DNA of 64,000 nt from Pseudolabrys sp. (GCA_030684935.1 JAUXXH010000010.1:30855-94854), one strand, 5' to 3'; numbered from the stretch's first letter, positions 46,457 to 56,014 are shown. Notes: a model not told the origin generated them from the letters alone. Numbers and translations: made by a program.

Positions 46457-46690
46457 ATGGCTTTTGCAGCGGGCGATGTCGTCATTCTGAAATCGGGCGG
46501 CGAACCGATGACCGTGGTTTCGGTCGAGAACGAAAACGCCGTGTGCCTCTGGACCGGCGACGATGGCGATCTGTTTCGCGAAACAATCCCGGTCATCGCC
46601 CTGCAGGCCGCTTTGATGCTGGACGAATCAGACGACGAAGACGCGGAAGCCGATGAGGACGACGAAGACGAAGAAGAAAAGGCAGCCTGA
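46457..46690 (+). CDS. YodC-like small protein (DUF2158)
   Basis: The 77-residue protein opens FAAGDVVILKSGGEPMTVVSVENENAVCLW, the DUF2158 beta-barrel-like core. It ends in a very acidic tail (16 Asp/Glu in about 22 residues). CGGAGG precedes the ATG. The family has no assigned function; the acidic tail is longer than in YodC itself. Confidence 0.75.
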   Translation: MAFAAGDVVILKSGGEPMTVVSVENENAVCLWTGDDGDLFRETIPVIALQAALMLDESDDEDAEADEDDEDEEEKAA

Positions 46691-46728
46691 GCGCCAGACC
46701 CGGCGAGAATCGTGCGCGCCGCGGCGGC

Positions 46729-46977
46729 TCAGTCCGCCGTCGGCAGCCGCCGCATGGTGAACTCGATGCGGTCGCCGGGCAATTCGCGCCAGCTTTCGAT
46801 CTCGGTCATGTAAGCCGCCTTCGGGAAGCGGTCGAAGAACTCGCGCGCCTTGGCACGCGCCGCCTCGCGCGGCAGCGCGAAGGTCTCACGCCGGAACGCG
46901 TTGCTGCGCGGCTGGCGGGCGGCAAGGCCCTTGGCCATGCGGAGCGCCAGATCGGCGGGGCGGCGGACATCGCTCAT
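46729..46977 (-). CDS. Conserved small protein of unknown function
   Basis: The 82-residue basic protein (ARQPRSNAFRRETFALPREAARAKAREFFDRFPKAAYMTEIESWRELPG) has no signal peptide or membrane segment. The Arg/Ala helix followed by a short beta region at the C-terminus (DRIEFTMRRLP) looks like a folded domain. I do not recognise a family. It is monocistronic and convergent with the DUF2158 gene. Confidence 0.6.
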   Translation of the reverse strand: MSDVRRPADLALRMAKGLAARQPRSNAFRRETFALPREAARAKAREFFDRFPKAAYMTEIESWRELPGDRIEFTMRRLPTAD

Positions 46978-47035
46978 GGGTTTAATGTAGTCCCGGCCAA
47001 AGGCCGAAACCAGCCGGTTCCCCGCCGTGCCGGCG

Positions 47036-47530
47036 CTACGGCGCTGGCGTCAAATCGGCCGGCGAGATCAGCACGCTGAAGCGCTCGCACCAGATGACCA
47101 CGCTCGGATAGTTCTTCAGGTCGACGCCGGCCGGGATCGGATAGCGCTGGCTGCCCTTGAAAGCGCGCAGGCGGCCAAGATCGACCACCATGGCGTCCTT
47201 CACCGCGGCCTCGTCGCGCACATTGGCCTTCGGCACCAGATAGACGTGATAGGCCGGACCGGGGCCGACCTCGAAGTCCGGCTCGAGAAACACCGCATTC
47301 TGGTAGACGCTGACCTTGCCGCTGCCATAGTGGATCGGGTCCGACGGATTGGCGTGGATGAACGTGCCGGTGGCGACGCGTTGCGTGCGGTCCGCCTCGG
47401 TAAGCTGTTCGACCGCGGGCGGCGGCGGAAACACATAGGGAAACAGAAAGAAGCCGAGCGCGACACCGAAACCGGTGCCGAGCAAACCGCCGAGCATGAA
47501 GATCGCGATGCCGCGCCAGAACCCGCGCAT
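47036..47530 (-). CDS. Membrane-anchored DM13-domain protein
   Basis: The 164-residue protein has one N-terminal helix (GIAIFMLGGLLGTGFGVALG) and a DM13 domain with GTFIHANPSDPIHYGSGKVSVY, PGPAYHVYLVPKA and VVIWCERFSVLIS. DM13 domains have been proposed to carry out redox reactions through the conserved cysteine (here VIWCERF). The domain faces the periplasm. No clear partner gene is adjacent. Confidence 0.85.
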   Translation of the reverse strand: MRGFWRGIAIFMLGGLLGTGFGVALGFFLFPYVFPPPPAVEQLTEADRTQRVATGTFIHANPSDPIHYGSGKVSVYQNAVFLEPDFEVGPGPAYHVYLVPKANVRDEAAVKDAMVVDLGRLRAFKGSQRYPIPAGVDLKNYPSVVIWCERFSVLISPADLTPAP

Positions 47531-47563
47531 GGTGTCTCCGCTATGACAGAAGCCGCCGCGCCG

Positions 47564-47776
47564 TTACTCCGCAGCAATCGTCGGCGGCAGGGCGAAGGTT
47601 TCAATCTTGGACAGGTCGAGTTTGCGTGACGCGTGGTCGATGTCAAAACCGACGACATCGCCGTGCGCATCGAGATCGACCATCAGGCCCTCGACGATCT
47701 CGCGCACCTCGACGCCGGGCGCGCTTTTCAATTCGATGTAGAGGCTGTCCGTTTCCGGATAGTAATGGAGTTTCAA
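47564..47776 (-). CDS. DUF2283 protein, antitoxin-like partner
   Basis: The 70-residue protein follows the DUF2283 pattern LHYYPETDSLYIELKSAPGVEVREIVEGLMVDLDAHGDVVGFDI. Its start overlaps the stop of the upstream gene by four bases (ATGA), as in two-gene addiction modules. DUF2283 partners of DUF4258 proteins are often listed as possible toxin-antitoxin pairs, but no activity is known to me. Confidence 0.8.
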   Translation of the reverse strand: MKLHYYPETDSLYIELKSAPGVEVREIVEGLMVDLDAHGDVVGFDIDHASRKLDLSKIETFALPPTIAAE

Positions 47777-48021
47777 GTCTGCTCCTCCCGAAAATTCCGG
47801 TCGAAGAACGCGTTGTGGATCGTCTCGCCGTCTTCCAAAGTAACAACGCGAAGAAATCTTGGGCTTTCGTTTTCTTGCACAATCCGTCCCCAGAAGCGAA
47901 TCCGACCGTCGGTCTGCACCTCACGCTTTAACGGCGCTGAGACCACGCCGAGACACCATTCGACCCGAATATAAGGGCGCTTTCGGAGCACTTGCTGCTC
48001 GAAATAGCGAGTTTGTTTCAA
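47773..48021 (-). CDS. DUF4258-like small protein, toxin-like partner
   Basis: The 82-residue basic protein (FEQQVLRKRPYIRVEWCLGVVSAPLKREVQTDGRIRFWGRIV ... FLRVVTLEDGETIHNAFFDRNF) resembles DUF4258, a RelE-like fold. It starts with TTG at 48021 behind GGGGTGG. It overlaps DUF2283 by four bases. The arrangement, sizes and basic charge suit the toxin of a small module; function unproven. Confidence 0.7.
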   Translation of the reverse strand: MKQTRYFEQQVLRKRPYIRVEWCLGVVSAPLKREVQTDGRIRFWGRIVQENESPRFLRVVTLEDGETIHNAFFDRNFREEQT

Positions 48022-48048
48022 CGTCCACCCCGACCGCTGACATCACAC

Positions 48049-49305
48049 TCACGATGACTTGACCGCGTTATCCGCAATACCCGCCAGCGCCTCGGCGCCG
48101 TCCGGAAACCCGGCGGCAATCCAGGCCGCTTCCGCCGCGCGCAAGACTTGGCCCAGCGACGGTCCCTTGGCGACGCCGCGCTTGATGAAATCGGCCGCCT
48201 TCAGCGGAAACACCGGCGCGGTCCAGCGCTGCGGCAGGCCCGCCAGCGCCATCCAGCCGGCGTCATGCGCCGAGGCCGGCGACCGCGCCCAGCCGAGCAG
48301 CGCGTGATCGGTGAACGGCTCCGGCCCGAGCCGGTAAAGCAGCGCGCGGGCCGCCGGCGCGCCGAACAGCGGCGAGATGCGCCGCCAGCCTTCCGCCATC
48401 GACACCAGCCGCAGGTGTTCGGCATTGAACAGCCGCAATCGCTGCCACAGCCGTTCGGCGTCTTCGGCAACGACAACGCCGAGCGCGCCGAGCCGGCGCA
48501 CCGGGTCCGGCGCCAAGCCGGCCGCCGCCTCGGCCTTGGCCAGGTTCTCGAACGAGGCGAGATAGCTGACGCCGCCCAGCACCCGCAGCAGCAGTCCGGC
48601 ATCGGTCATGGCGATCAGCGTCGGCACCGCATGCGGCGCCACCACCAGCTTCATCACTTCCATGCGCACGCGCTCGCGCGACAACTGGTCGAGCCCGGCA
48701 CGGCCGGCAATGCAGGCCTTGAGCCCATCGGCATCGGGATGGCCGCCCGGACCGTAGGCGGCATGAAACCGGAAGAAGCGCAGGATACGCAGATAGTCTT
48801 CTTCGATGCGCTTGGACGGTTCGCCGATGAAGCGAACCCGCCGCTCCGCCAGATCGTCGAGGCCGCCGACATAATCGTAAACCGTCCCGTCCGCGGTGGC
48901 GGACAGCGCGTTGATGGTGAAGTCGCGCCGTTCGGCGTCGGCCTGCCAATCGCGGCCGAATGCCACCTTGGCGTGGCGGCCATAGGTCTCGACGTCCCGG
49001 CGCAATGTCGTCACCTCGAACGGATGGCCGTCGACCACGACGGTGACGGTGCCGTGCTCGATGCCGGTCGGCACCGGCTTGAAGCCGGCGGCCTTCACCC
49101 GCCGCACCACCTCGTCCGGTACCGCGGTGGTGGCGACATCGATCTCATGCACCGGCATGCCGAGCAGCGCATTGCGCACCGCGCCGCCGACCACGCGCGC
49201 TTCCTCGCCGTCGCGATCGAGCGCGCCGAGCAGGCGCGTCAACGATTCCGAATGCGGCCAGGCGGCGCCAGCGATCGAGCGTCCGGTGGCGCCCGGCATG
49301 GTCAT
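48049..49305 (-). CDS. cca: CCA tRNA nucleotidyltransferase / polyA polymerase family
   Basis: The 418-residue class II nucleotidyltransferase adds or repairs the tRNA 3' CCA end. RVVGGAVRNALLG is the phosphate loop, EIDVATT holds the metal site (Glu-x-Asp rather than Asp-x-Asp), RRDFTINALSA and GEPSKRIEEDYLRILRFFRFHA follow. ATG 49305 overlaps the DUF6111 stop as ATGA, so it is translationally coupled. The C-terminal ~200 residues are the helical tRNA-binding part. Confidence 0.93.
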   Translation of the reverse strand: MTMPGATGRSIAGAAWPHSESLTRLLGALDRDGEEARVVGGAVRNALLGMPVHEIDVATTAVPDEVVRRVKAAGFKPVPTGIEHGTVTVVVDGHPFEVTTLRRDVETYGRHAKVAFGRDWQADAERRDFTINALSATADGTVYDYVGGLDDLAERRVRFIGEPSKRIEEDYLRILRFFRFHAAYGPGGHPDADGLKACIAGRAGLDQLSRERVRMEVMKLVVAPHAVPTLIAMTDAGLLLRVLGGVSYLASFENLAKAEAAAGLAPDPVRRLGALGVVVAEDAERLWQRLRLFNAEHLRLVSMAEGWRRISPLFGAPAARALLYRLGPEPFTDHALLGWARSPASAHDAGWMALAGLPQRWTAPVFPLKAADFIKRGVAKGPSLGQVLRAAEAAWIAAGFPDGAEALAGIADNAVKSS

Positions 49306-49568
49306 CTGGTCCTGCCCGGCACGAACTTGCCGCTCTCGTCGACATGGGCCGGGATATAGGTCGAGCCCGGCGGCGCGCCGCTGAAATGGGCGAAGTAAAC
49401 GAAGCTGCCGACCACGAGCACCAGCGCGACAATGGCCAGCGAAACGATGCGGGACACCGGCCAGGACTCCGGGTCCATGACCTTGGCCCTGGTCGCCCAC
49501 AAAAACAGCGCGTAAAGGGCAAACGGCGTCAGGAACAGGATCAGTTCGATAAGGACGGGACGGGCCAT
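49302..49568 (-). CDS. DUF6111 membrane protein
   Basis: The 88-residue protein has two membrane helices (IELILFLTPFALYALFLWAT and IVSLAIVALVLVVGSFVYFA) and a short periplasmic tail. It matches DUF6111, restricted to alphaproteobacteria and regularly located before the CCA-adding enzyme. GGAGAG lies ten bases before the ATG. Function unknown. Confidence 0.85.
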   Translation of the reverse strand: MARPVLIELILFLTPFALYALFLWATRAKVMDPESWPVSRIVSLAIVALVLVVGSFVYFAHFSGAPPGSTYIPAHVDESGKFVPGRTR

Positions 49569-49718
49569 GATTGTCGTACTCTCCGGCAGTCATCGGCCGC
49601 GATAGCGGGCGATTCAGTCACCAATGTCGTTATCTTCGAGACAAACACAACGCCGGGTCAGCGGCATGGCCCGCATTCATGGCCATGACGGCGGCGGAAG
49701 GTCGCTTTGCCGCACCGG

Positions 49719-50381
49719 TCATCGATAGATCCGGTCGTAGAGGTTCCGCAGCATACCCGCCGTCACGCCCCAGATGTAGCGCTCGCCGAAGGTAATGGCA
49801 TAGTAGTGACGCGTCATGCCCTGCCAGTCCCGCGAATGGCGCTGCATGTTGGCCATGTCCATCAGGAAGGCCAGCGGTACCTCGAAGGCATTGTCGACCT
49901 CTCCGGTGTTCAGCGTCAGCGTGAAGCCTGGCTTGACGCGGGCAATGGTCGGCACGATGCGGTAGCCGAGGGTCGTCATATAGAGATCGAGATAGCCGAG
50001 CGGCTCGACATGCGAACGGTCGAGACCGACCTCCTCTTCGGTCTCGCGCAGCGCCGCCGCCAGCGGATCGGCATCATCCTTCTCGATCTTGCCGCCGGGA
50101 AATGAAATCTGTCCCGGGTGGTTGGGCAGATGCTGCGCGCGCTGCGTCAGCAGCACGGTCGGCTCCGGGTGATCGATCACCGCGATCAGCACCGCGGCCG
50201 GTCGGATCGGCCGCACCGCGGCGATTTTCGCCATCACCGGATCGGCATCGTGATCGCCGCGCGCCGGCGTCACATTGGGATCGGCAATGCCGGCCGGCAC
50301 GTCAAGCGTCAGCCGGGTCCGCGTGCGGGCGAAGAATTCGGCCGACGACAATGGGGTTACCGGGTCGACACGCTGGTCCAT
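49719..50381 (-). CDS. NUDIX hydrolase, CoA pyrophosphatase type
   Basis: The 220-residue protein has the NUDIX box GGKIEKDDADPLAAALRETEEEVGL preceded by the CoA-type region QRAQHLPNHPGQISFPGG. Such enzymes cleave CoA and acyl-CoA to phosphopantetheine and ADP derivatives. The start ATG overlaps the stop of the DUF1285 gene by one base, so the two are coupled. A 150-base gap separates it from DUF6111. Confidence 0.9.
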   Translation of the reverse strand: MDQRVDPVTPLSSAEFFARTRTRLTLDVPAGIADPNVTPARGDHDADPVMAKIAAVRPIRPAAVLIAVIDHPEPTVLLTQRAQHLPNHPGQISFPGGKIEKDDADPLAAALRETEEEVGLDRSHVEPLGYLDLYMTTLGYRIVPTIARVKPGFTLTLNTGEVDNAFEVPLAFLMDMANMQRHSRDWQGMTRHYYAITFGERYIWGVTAGMLRNLYDRIYR

Positions 50382-50977
50382 CAGGCGAACTCCCGCACCG
50401 TGGCGGCATCCGCCATCGCAAAAAACTCGCCGCCGGACACCACGCCGAACATCGCCTTGCCGTCGACGGTGCGCTCTTCGCCGAGCGCAACCAGATCGTA
50501 GAACAGCGCCCGCGTCACTTTGGCCCAGAGGTCGCGGCGCACATGGAGATAGGGCTTGAGGCCGCCGGTGTCCGCCTCCGGCTCGAACCGCAGGCTATGG
50601 CCCGGCCCCGCCGCGACCCAGTCGTTGACATTGGTGCGAAAGCGCAGAACCGGGCTGCTTTTACCCTGTTCGACCGTCATCTCGACGGCCAGGAACGGCA
50701 CGTCCTCGACCACCAGGCCGACTTTCTCCACAGGCGTGACCAGAAAGTACTTATCGCCCTCGCGCTTGAGCACGGACGCGAACAATTTGACCAAAGCCGG
50801 GCGGCCGATCGGCGTCTTTTGATAGAACCAGCTACCGTCCGCCGCGATCCGCATGTCGATATCGCCGCAAAACGGCGGATTCCATCGCTCGACCGGCGGC
50901 AGGCCTTTTTCGCGGGGCAGCGATGCCGCAATCGCTTCCAGCCCGCCTGCCGGCGCGTCCTGCCCTGTCTTCGCCAT
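50381..50977 (-). CDS. DUF1285 protein
   Basis: The 198-residue soluble protein matches DUF1285 with WNPPFCGDIDMRIAADGSWFYQKTPIGRPALVKLFASVLKREGDKYFLVTPVEK. The family is broadly conserved in proteobacteria without a set function; structures suggest a ligand-binding fold. It heads the unit DUF1285 / CoA pyrophosphatase, with DUF6111 and cca further downstream, and is divergent from the MoxR operon. Confidence 0.88.
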   Translation of the reverse strand: MAKTGQDAPAGGLEAIAASLPREKGLPPVERWNPPFCGDIDMRIAADGSWFYQKTPIGRPALVKLFASVLKREGDKYFLVTPVEKVGLVVEDVPFLAVEMTVEQGKSSPVLRFRTNVNDWVAAGPGHSLRFEPEADTGGLKPYLHVRRDLWAKVTRALFYDLVALGEERTVDGKAMFGVVSGGEFFAMADAATVREFA

Positions 50978-51167
50978 TGTTTCCCTACGTAATTCAGATG
51001 CTTCAAGACTGTTCGCAACTTTGTGACGCGCAAACCTAGCGGAAAAAGTTAGCGTAAGCTTGGCCGTACCTGAACGTGAGTCTGGTGCGGTTGTTGCATG
51101 GCTTTATAGCGGATCATTCCGCCGGGTCGCGGGCGGCTCTAACAGCGCGACGAAAGGGATCTGGACC

Positions 51168-52178
51168 ATGGCGGCGTCGAGCGGCGAAAGCATCGAAAAG
51201 CTGGAAGACATGATCGTGCGCGCGGCGGAATCGACCGCCGTCCACGTGCGGGCGGCGAAAGCCGCCATCGGCGCCGTCATCTTCGGCCAGGAACTCGTGG
51301 TCGAACGGGCGCTGGTCACGGTGCTCTCCGGCGGCCATGCGCTGCTGGTCGGCGTGCCCGGCCTGGCCAAAACCAAGCTGGTCGAGACCATGGGCATCGC
51401 GCTCGGCCTCGATGCCCGGCGCGTCCAGTTCACGCCCGATCTGATGCCCTCCGACATTCTCGGATCCGAGGTGCTGGAAGAAAGCACCGGCGGCAAGCGC
51501 AGCTTCCGCTTCCTGCCGGGACCGGTCTTCGCCCAGCTCCTGATGGCCGACGAAATCAACCGCGCCTCGCCCCGCACCCAGTCGGCGCTGCTGCAGGCGA
51601 TGCAGGAACAGCACGTCACCATCGCCGGCGTGCGCCACGATCTGCCCAAGCCATTCCATGTGCTGGCGACGCAGAACCCGCTGGAGCAGGAAGGCACCTA
51701 CCCGCTGCCGGAAGCGCAGCTCGACCGCTTTCTGATGGAAGTCGACGTCGACTATCCCGACATCGATTCCGAGCGCAAGATCCTGTTCGACACCACCGGC
51801 GCCGACGAGACCCGCGCCAAGGCGGCGATGACGTCGGACGACCTGATTGCCGCACAGCGGCTGGTGCGCCGCCTGCCGGTCGGCGAGTCGGTGGTCGAGG
51901 CGATCCTGGCGCTGGTACGCTCGGCCCGCCCCGGTCCGGACGCCGGCAATCTCAGCAATTCGATCTCCTGGGGCCCCGGCCCGCGCGCCAGCCAGTCGCT
52001 GATGCTGGCGGTGCGCGCCCGCGCTCTGCTCGACGGCCGCTTCGCGCCGTCGATCGACGACGTGCTGGAACTGGCCGAGCCCGTGCTCAAGCACCGCATG
52101 GCGCTGACCTTTGCCGCCCGCGCCGAAGGCGAAACCATCCCCAGCGTCATCAAGCAGTTGAAGGCGCGCATCGGATAA
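51168..52178 (+). CDS. MoxR-family AAA+ ATPase
   Basis: The 336-residue chaperone-like ATPase has Walker A GVPGLAKTK, Walker B LLMADEINRASPRTQSALLQAMQE and sensor QNPLEQEGTYPLPEAQLDRF. It works with the DUF58 protein that follows (start overlaps its stop). An upstream in-frame ATG at 51060 is less likely than ATG 51168 with AAAGGG. MoxR/DUF58 systems mature or protect envelope and metalloprotein targets; the target here is unknown. Confidence 0.93.
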   Translation: MAASSGESIEKLEDMIVRAAESTAVHVRAAKAAIGAVIFGQELVVERALVTVLSGGHALLVGVPGLAKTKLVETMGIALGLDARRVQFTPDLMPSDILGSEVLEESTGGKRSFRFLPGPVFAQLLMADEINRASPRTQSALLQAMQEQHVTIAGVRHDLPKPFHVLATQNPLEQEGTYPLPEAQLDRFLMEVDVDYPDIDSERKILFDTTGADETRAKAAMTSDDLIAAQRLVRRLPVGESVVEAILALVRSARPGPDAGNLSNSISWGPGPRASQSLMLAVRARALLDGRFAPSIDDVLELAEPVLKHRMALTFAARAEGETIPSVIKQLKARIG

Positions 52179-53131
52179 TGGCTGACGCCCTGCCCAACGA
52201 GAAGGAAGGCGTCGCGGTCCAGGCGGCTGTCGGCAAAAGCCGGAAGCTGGCGTCAAGAGTCCCGCGGCTGATCCTGGAAGCGCGCAGGGTCGCATCCACC
52301 GTCATTCACGGTTTGCATGGCCGTCGCCGCGCCGGCTCCGGTGAGAATTTCTGGCAGTACCGGCATTTCGCCTATGGCGAACCGTCGCAGAATGTCGACT
52401 GGCGGCGGTCGGCGCGCGACGACCATCTGTACGTCCGCGAACGCGAATGGGAAGCCTCGCATACCATCTGGATGTGGGTCGACCGTTCGCCGTCTATGGA
52501 CTTCACCTCGTCGCTGACCGAATGGAGCAAGCTCGACCGCGCACTGGTGGTGTCCTTCGCGCTCGCCGAAGTGCTGGTGCAGGGCGGCGAGCGGGTCGGC
52601 ATTCCCGACCTGATGCGGCCGACCGCCAACCGCAACGTCATCGAGAGCATGGCGCAGCGCATCGTCCACGATATGAGCGAGAAACCGAGCCTGCCGCCGA
52701 ACTTCGCGCCGGCGCCGTTCTCTGAAGTCGTGCTGCTGTCCGACCTGTGGAGCCCGATCGCGGAATACCGCAAGACCATCGGCCAGCTCGCCGCCAATGG
52801 CGCGCGCGGCCATGTCGTGCAGGTGGTCGATCCGGCGGAAGAGAGCTTCCCCTATTCCGGCCGCGTCGAATTCGTCGAATCCGAAGGCCTCGGCAGCGTC
52901 ACCGCCGGCCGCGCCGAAACCTGGCGCGCCGATTATCAGAAACTGCTGGCCGAGCATCGCGCCGCCTTGCGCGCCGAGACCGAGCAGTTCGGCTGGACCT
53001 TCACGGTGCACCGCACCGATCGCGGCCCGACCGAACTGCTGTTCGCGCTGCATGCCCGCATGGGCGCCAATGCCGTGGCGACCGCCGTCAACAGCCGGCA
53101 TACGCCGTCGCAAAGAGGGACGGCCGCATAA
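52178..53131 (+). CDS. DUF58 (VWA-like) protein, MoxR partner
   Basis: The 317-residue protein has the DUF58 core GSGENFWQYRHFAYGEPSQNVDWRRSARDDHLYVRERE followed by a von Willebrand A-like region (WMWVDRSPSMDF, a MIDAS-type DxSxS variant DRSPS). The overlaps TAATG with both neighbours imply coupled translation. It should be the adaptor between MoxR and the membrane proteins encoded next. Confidence 0.92.
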   Translation: MADALPNEKEGVAVQAAVGKSRKLASRVPRLILEARRVASTVIHGLHGRRRAGSGENFWQYRHFAYGEPSQNVDWRRSARDDHLYVREREWEASHTIWMWVDRSPSMDFTSSLTEWSKLDRALVVSFALAEVLVQGGERVGIPDLMRPTANRNVIESMAQRIVHDMSEKPSLPPNFAPAPFSEVVLLSDLWSPIAEYRKTIGQLAANGARGHVVQVVDPAEESFPYSGRVEFVESEGLGSVTAGRAETWRADYQKLLAEHRAALRAETEQFGWTFTVHRTDRGPTELLFALHARMGANAVATAVNSRHTPSQRGTAA

Positions 53132-56013
53132 TGGGCGCACTCCCGCTTGCCTTCGCACAGCCGCTGGTGCTGCTCGGGCTCCTCAGCCTGCCGGTTCTGT
53201 GGTGGCTGTTGCGGCTGGTGCCGCCGCGTCCGCGCACGGTCAGCTTTCCGCCGACGCGGTTGCTGTTCGAGATCGCGCCCAAGGAAGAGACGCCGTCGCG
53301 CACGCCGTGGTGGCTGACTCTGCTGCGGCTGACGCTCGCGGCCATCGTCATCTTCGCCGCCGCAGGCCCGTTGTGGAATCCGCCGGTCGCCACCGCCAAC
53401 AAGGCGGCGCCGCTACTGATCCTGCTCGACGACGGCTGGGCCGCCGCCTCGACCTGGGAGGCGCGGCTGCGCACCGCCGATGAACTGATCGCGCGTGCCG
53501 AGGCCGACAGCCGGGGCGTTGCCGTGCTGCCTCTGTCGGAGACGACGCGCGACCTGTCGATGCAGGTTGCCGGCGCCGCGCGTATCCAGATCAAGCAGAT
53601 CAAGCCGAAGCCGCACGCGGTCGACCGCGCCGAGGCGCTGCCGCTGCTCGAGCGCTTCCTCAAAGGCACCCCCGATCTTGACATCGTCTGGCTGTCGGAC
53701 GGCGTCGATCTCGGCAGGAGCAATGGGACATTGGGCGCGACTTTCGTGGCGGGCCTCAAGGACATTATCGGCAGCCGCGCGCTCACCGTGGTTGCCGGCG
53801 GCATTTCCGTGCCGCATGCGCTGGCCGCCGCCGACAATGCCGCCGGCGCGCTGACGGTGAAGGTGCTGCGCGCGCAGACCGGCACGATGGAAAACGGGCT
53901 GGTCAATGCCATCGACCTCAAGGGCCTGCCGCTCGGCGAAGCGCCCTTTGCCTTCAAGGCGGGCGACCGCGAGACCGAAGCGACGATCGATCTGCCGGTC
54001 GAAATCCGCAACGACGTGGCGCGGCTGGAAATCGCCGGCGAGCGCTCCGCCGGTGCCGTGCAGCTGCTCGACAAGCGCTGGCGGCGGCGCACCGTCGGCA
54101 TCGTGTCGGGTTCGGCCGCCGACCGCTCGCAGCCTTTGATCGGCGCCAGCTATTATCTGTCGCGCGCGCTCAACCCGTTCGCCGATGTGCGGCTTGCCGA
54201 AGGCGTGGCGCCGGCGGAAGCGATCACCCGCTTCCTCGGCCAGAACCTGCCGATGCTGGTGCTCGCCGATGTCGGCAATATCGCTGAGGCGCGCGAGCGT
54301 CTCGACAAGTGGATCGACGGCGGCGGCGTGCTGGTGCGCTTCGCCGGTCCACATCTGGCGGGCGCGAGCGACGATCTGGTGCCGGTGAAGCTGCGGCGCG
54401 GCGGCCGCATTCTCGGCGGTTCCTTAAGCTGGGAGAAGCCGCAGCAACTGGCGCCGTTCTCGCGCGACGGGCCATTCAACGGCATGGCGGTGCCCAATGA
54501 CGTCACGGTGACGCGCCAGGTTCTCGCCGAGCCGGATGCGCAGCTCTCCGACCGCACCTGGGCGACGCTCGCCGACGGCACGCCTTTGGTGACCGCGCAA
54601 CGGCGCGGCAAAGGCCTCGTCGTGCTGTTTCATGTGACCGCCGATACGCGCTGGTCCGATCTGCCGCTCGCCGGCACCTTCGTCGACATGCTTCGCCGCA
54701 TCGTCGCGCTGGCCGGCGCCACCGCCACTGCGACCGAAGATGCGCCCGGCAATGCCGCCGGCAGCGGCCGCAATGTCGTGCAGGCGGTGCCGCCGACGCG
54801 CGTTCTCGACGGCTTCGGCGCGTTTTCGCCGCCGCCGCCGACCGCGCGTCCTGTGCCGGCCGGATTTACCGGCCGCGCCAGCTTCGATCATCCGCCCGGC
54901 TTCTACGGACCCCCGGAAGGCCTCGTCGCCGTCAATACGCTTAGCCCCGCCGACCGGCCGCTGCCGCTCGACGTCGCGCCGCTCAATGCGCGCCTCGATG
55001 CCTATCGCCAGGGCGAACCGCTCGACCTGCGCGGGCCGTTGTTCGTCGCGGCGCTGCTGCTGCTGCTGCTGGACGCGCTGGTGGTGTTCTGGCTCGCCGG
55101 CGGGTTGTCGAGCCTGACGCATCGGCGCCGCGCCGCCGCCGCGCTGATCGCGCTCGGCGTGCTCGTAGGCTTCGCGCTCAACGATCCGGCCGGCGCGCAA
55201 TCGACGCCGGCTGCGCCGAAGCCATACCAGCCGCCGCAACTCTCCGCGCAAGAACAAGCGTTCGCCATGAAGGCGGCGCAGCAGACGCATCTGGCCTACA
55301 TCATCACCGGCGACGCCGCGGTCGACGCCATCAGCAAAGCCGGCCTCGACAGTCTGTCGCTGTTCCTGGCGCAGCGCACCGCGCTGGAACCGGGCGAGGC
55401 GATGGGCGTCGATCCCTCGCGCGACGAACTGTCGTTCTTCCCCATGCTCTACTGGCCGATTTCAGTCTCGGCGGCGAAGCCGTCGCGCGCCACGCTCGAC
55501 CGCATCGACGGCTACATGAAGCGCGGCGGCACCGTGGTGTTCGACACCCGCGACGCCATCGATGCGCCGCCTGGACCCGGCGGCGCGATGCAGAGCCCCG
55601 GCATGGTGGCGTTGCGCGCGATCCTGTCGTCGCTCGACGTGCCCGAACTCGAGCCGTTGCCGCGCGATCACGTTCTGAACAAGACGTTCTTCCTGCTGCC
55701 CGACTTCCCCGGCCGCTTCACCAACGGCCAATTGTGGGTCGAGGCGCAACCGGTCGAGAACGAAGACGAGCCGGGCCGCCCGGTGCGTGCCGGCGACGGC
55801 GTATCGTCGATCCTGATTACCTCGAACGATCTGGCCGGCGCCTGGGCGATGCGCCCGGACGGCCAGCCAATGCTGCCGCTGGTGCCCGGTGAGCCGCGTC
55901 AGCGCGAATTCGCCTTCCGGGCCGGCGTCAACATCATCATGTATGCGCTGACCGGCAACTACAAAGCCGATCAGGTGCATATCCCGGCGCTGCTCGAACG
56001 GCTGGGGCAGTAA
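53131..56013 (+). CDS. Large membrane protein with N-terminal BatA-like and C-terminal DUF4159 domains
   Basis: The 960-residue protein opens with BatA-type helices (PLVLLGLLSLPVLWWLLRLV and TLLRLTLAAIVIFAAAGPLW), a central VWA-like periplasmic or cytosolic part, two more helices near residues 630-680, and a C-terminal DUF4159 domain (LAYIITGDAAVDAISKAGLDSLS ... MLYWPISVSAAKPS). It overlaps DUF58 by one base. DUF4159 proteins are found with MoxR operons across alphaproteobacteria; function not settled. The operon is interrupted right after its stop codon. Confidence 0.88.
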   Translation: MGALPLAFAQPLVLLGLLSLPVLWWLLRLVPPRPRTVSFPPTRLLFEIAPKEETPSRTPWWLTLLRLTLAAIVIFAAAGPLWNPPVATANKAAPLLILLDDGWAAASTWEARLRTADELIARAEADSRGVAVLPLSETTRDLSMQVAGAARIQIKQIKPKPHAVDRAEALPLLERFLKGTPDLDIVWLSDGVDLGRSNGTLGATFVAGLKDIIGSRALTVVAGGISVPHALAAADNAAGALTVKVLRAQTGTMENGLVNAIDLKGLPLGEAPFAFKAGDRETEATIDLPVEIRNDVARLEIAGERSAGAVQLLDKRWRRRTVGIVSGSAADRSQPLIGASYYLSRALNPFADVRLAEGVAPAEAITRFLGQNLPMLVLADVGNIAEARERLDKWIDGGGVLVRFAGPHLAGASDDLVPVKLRRGGRILGGSLSWEKPQQLAPFSRDGPFNGMAVPNDVTVTRQVLAEPDAQLSDRTWATLADGTPLVTAQRRGKGLVVLFHVTADTRWSDLPLAGTFVDMLRRIVALAGATATATEDAPGNAAGSGRNVVQAVPPTRVLDGFGAFSPPPPTARPVPAGFTGRASFDHPPGFYGPPEGLVAVNTLSPADRPLPLDVAPLNARLDAYRQGEPLDLRGPLFVAALLLLLLDALVVFWLAGGLSSLTHRRRAAAALIALGVLVGFALNDPAGAQSTPAAPKPYQPPQLSAQEQAFAMKAAQQTHLAYIITGDAAVDAISKAGLDSLSLFLAQRTALEPGEAMGVDPSRDELSFFPMLYWPISVSAAKPSRATLDRIDGYMKRGGTVVFDTRDAIDAPPGPGGAMQSPGMVALRAILSSLDVPELEPLPRDHVLNKTFFLLPDFPGRFTNGQLWVEAQPVENEDEPGRPVRAGDGVSSILITSNDLAGAWAMRPDGQPMLPLVPGEPRQREFAFRAGVNIIMYALTGNYKADQVHIPALLERLGQ

Positions 56014-56014
56014 T

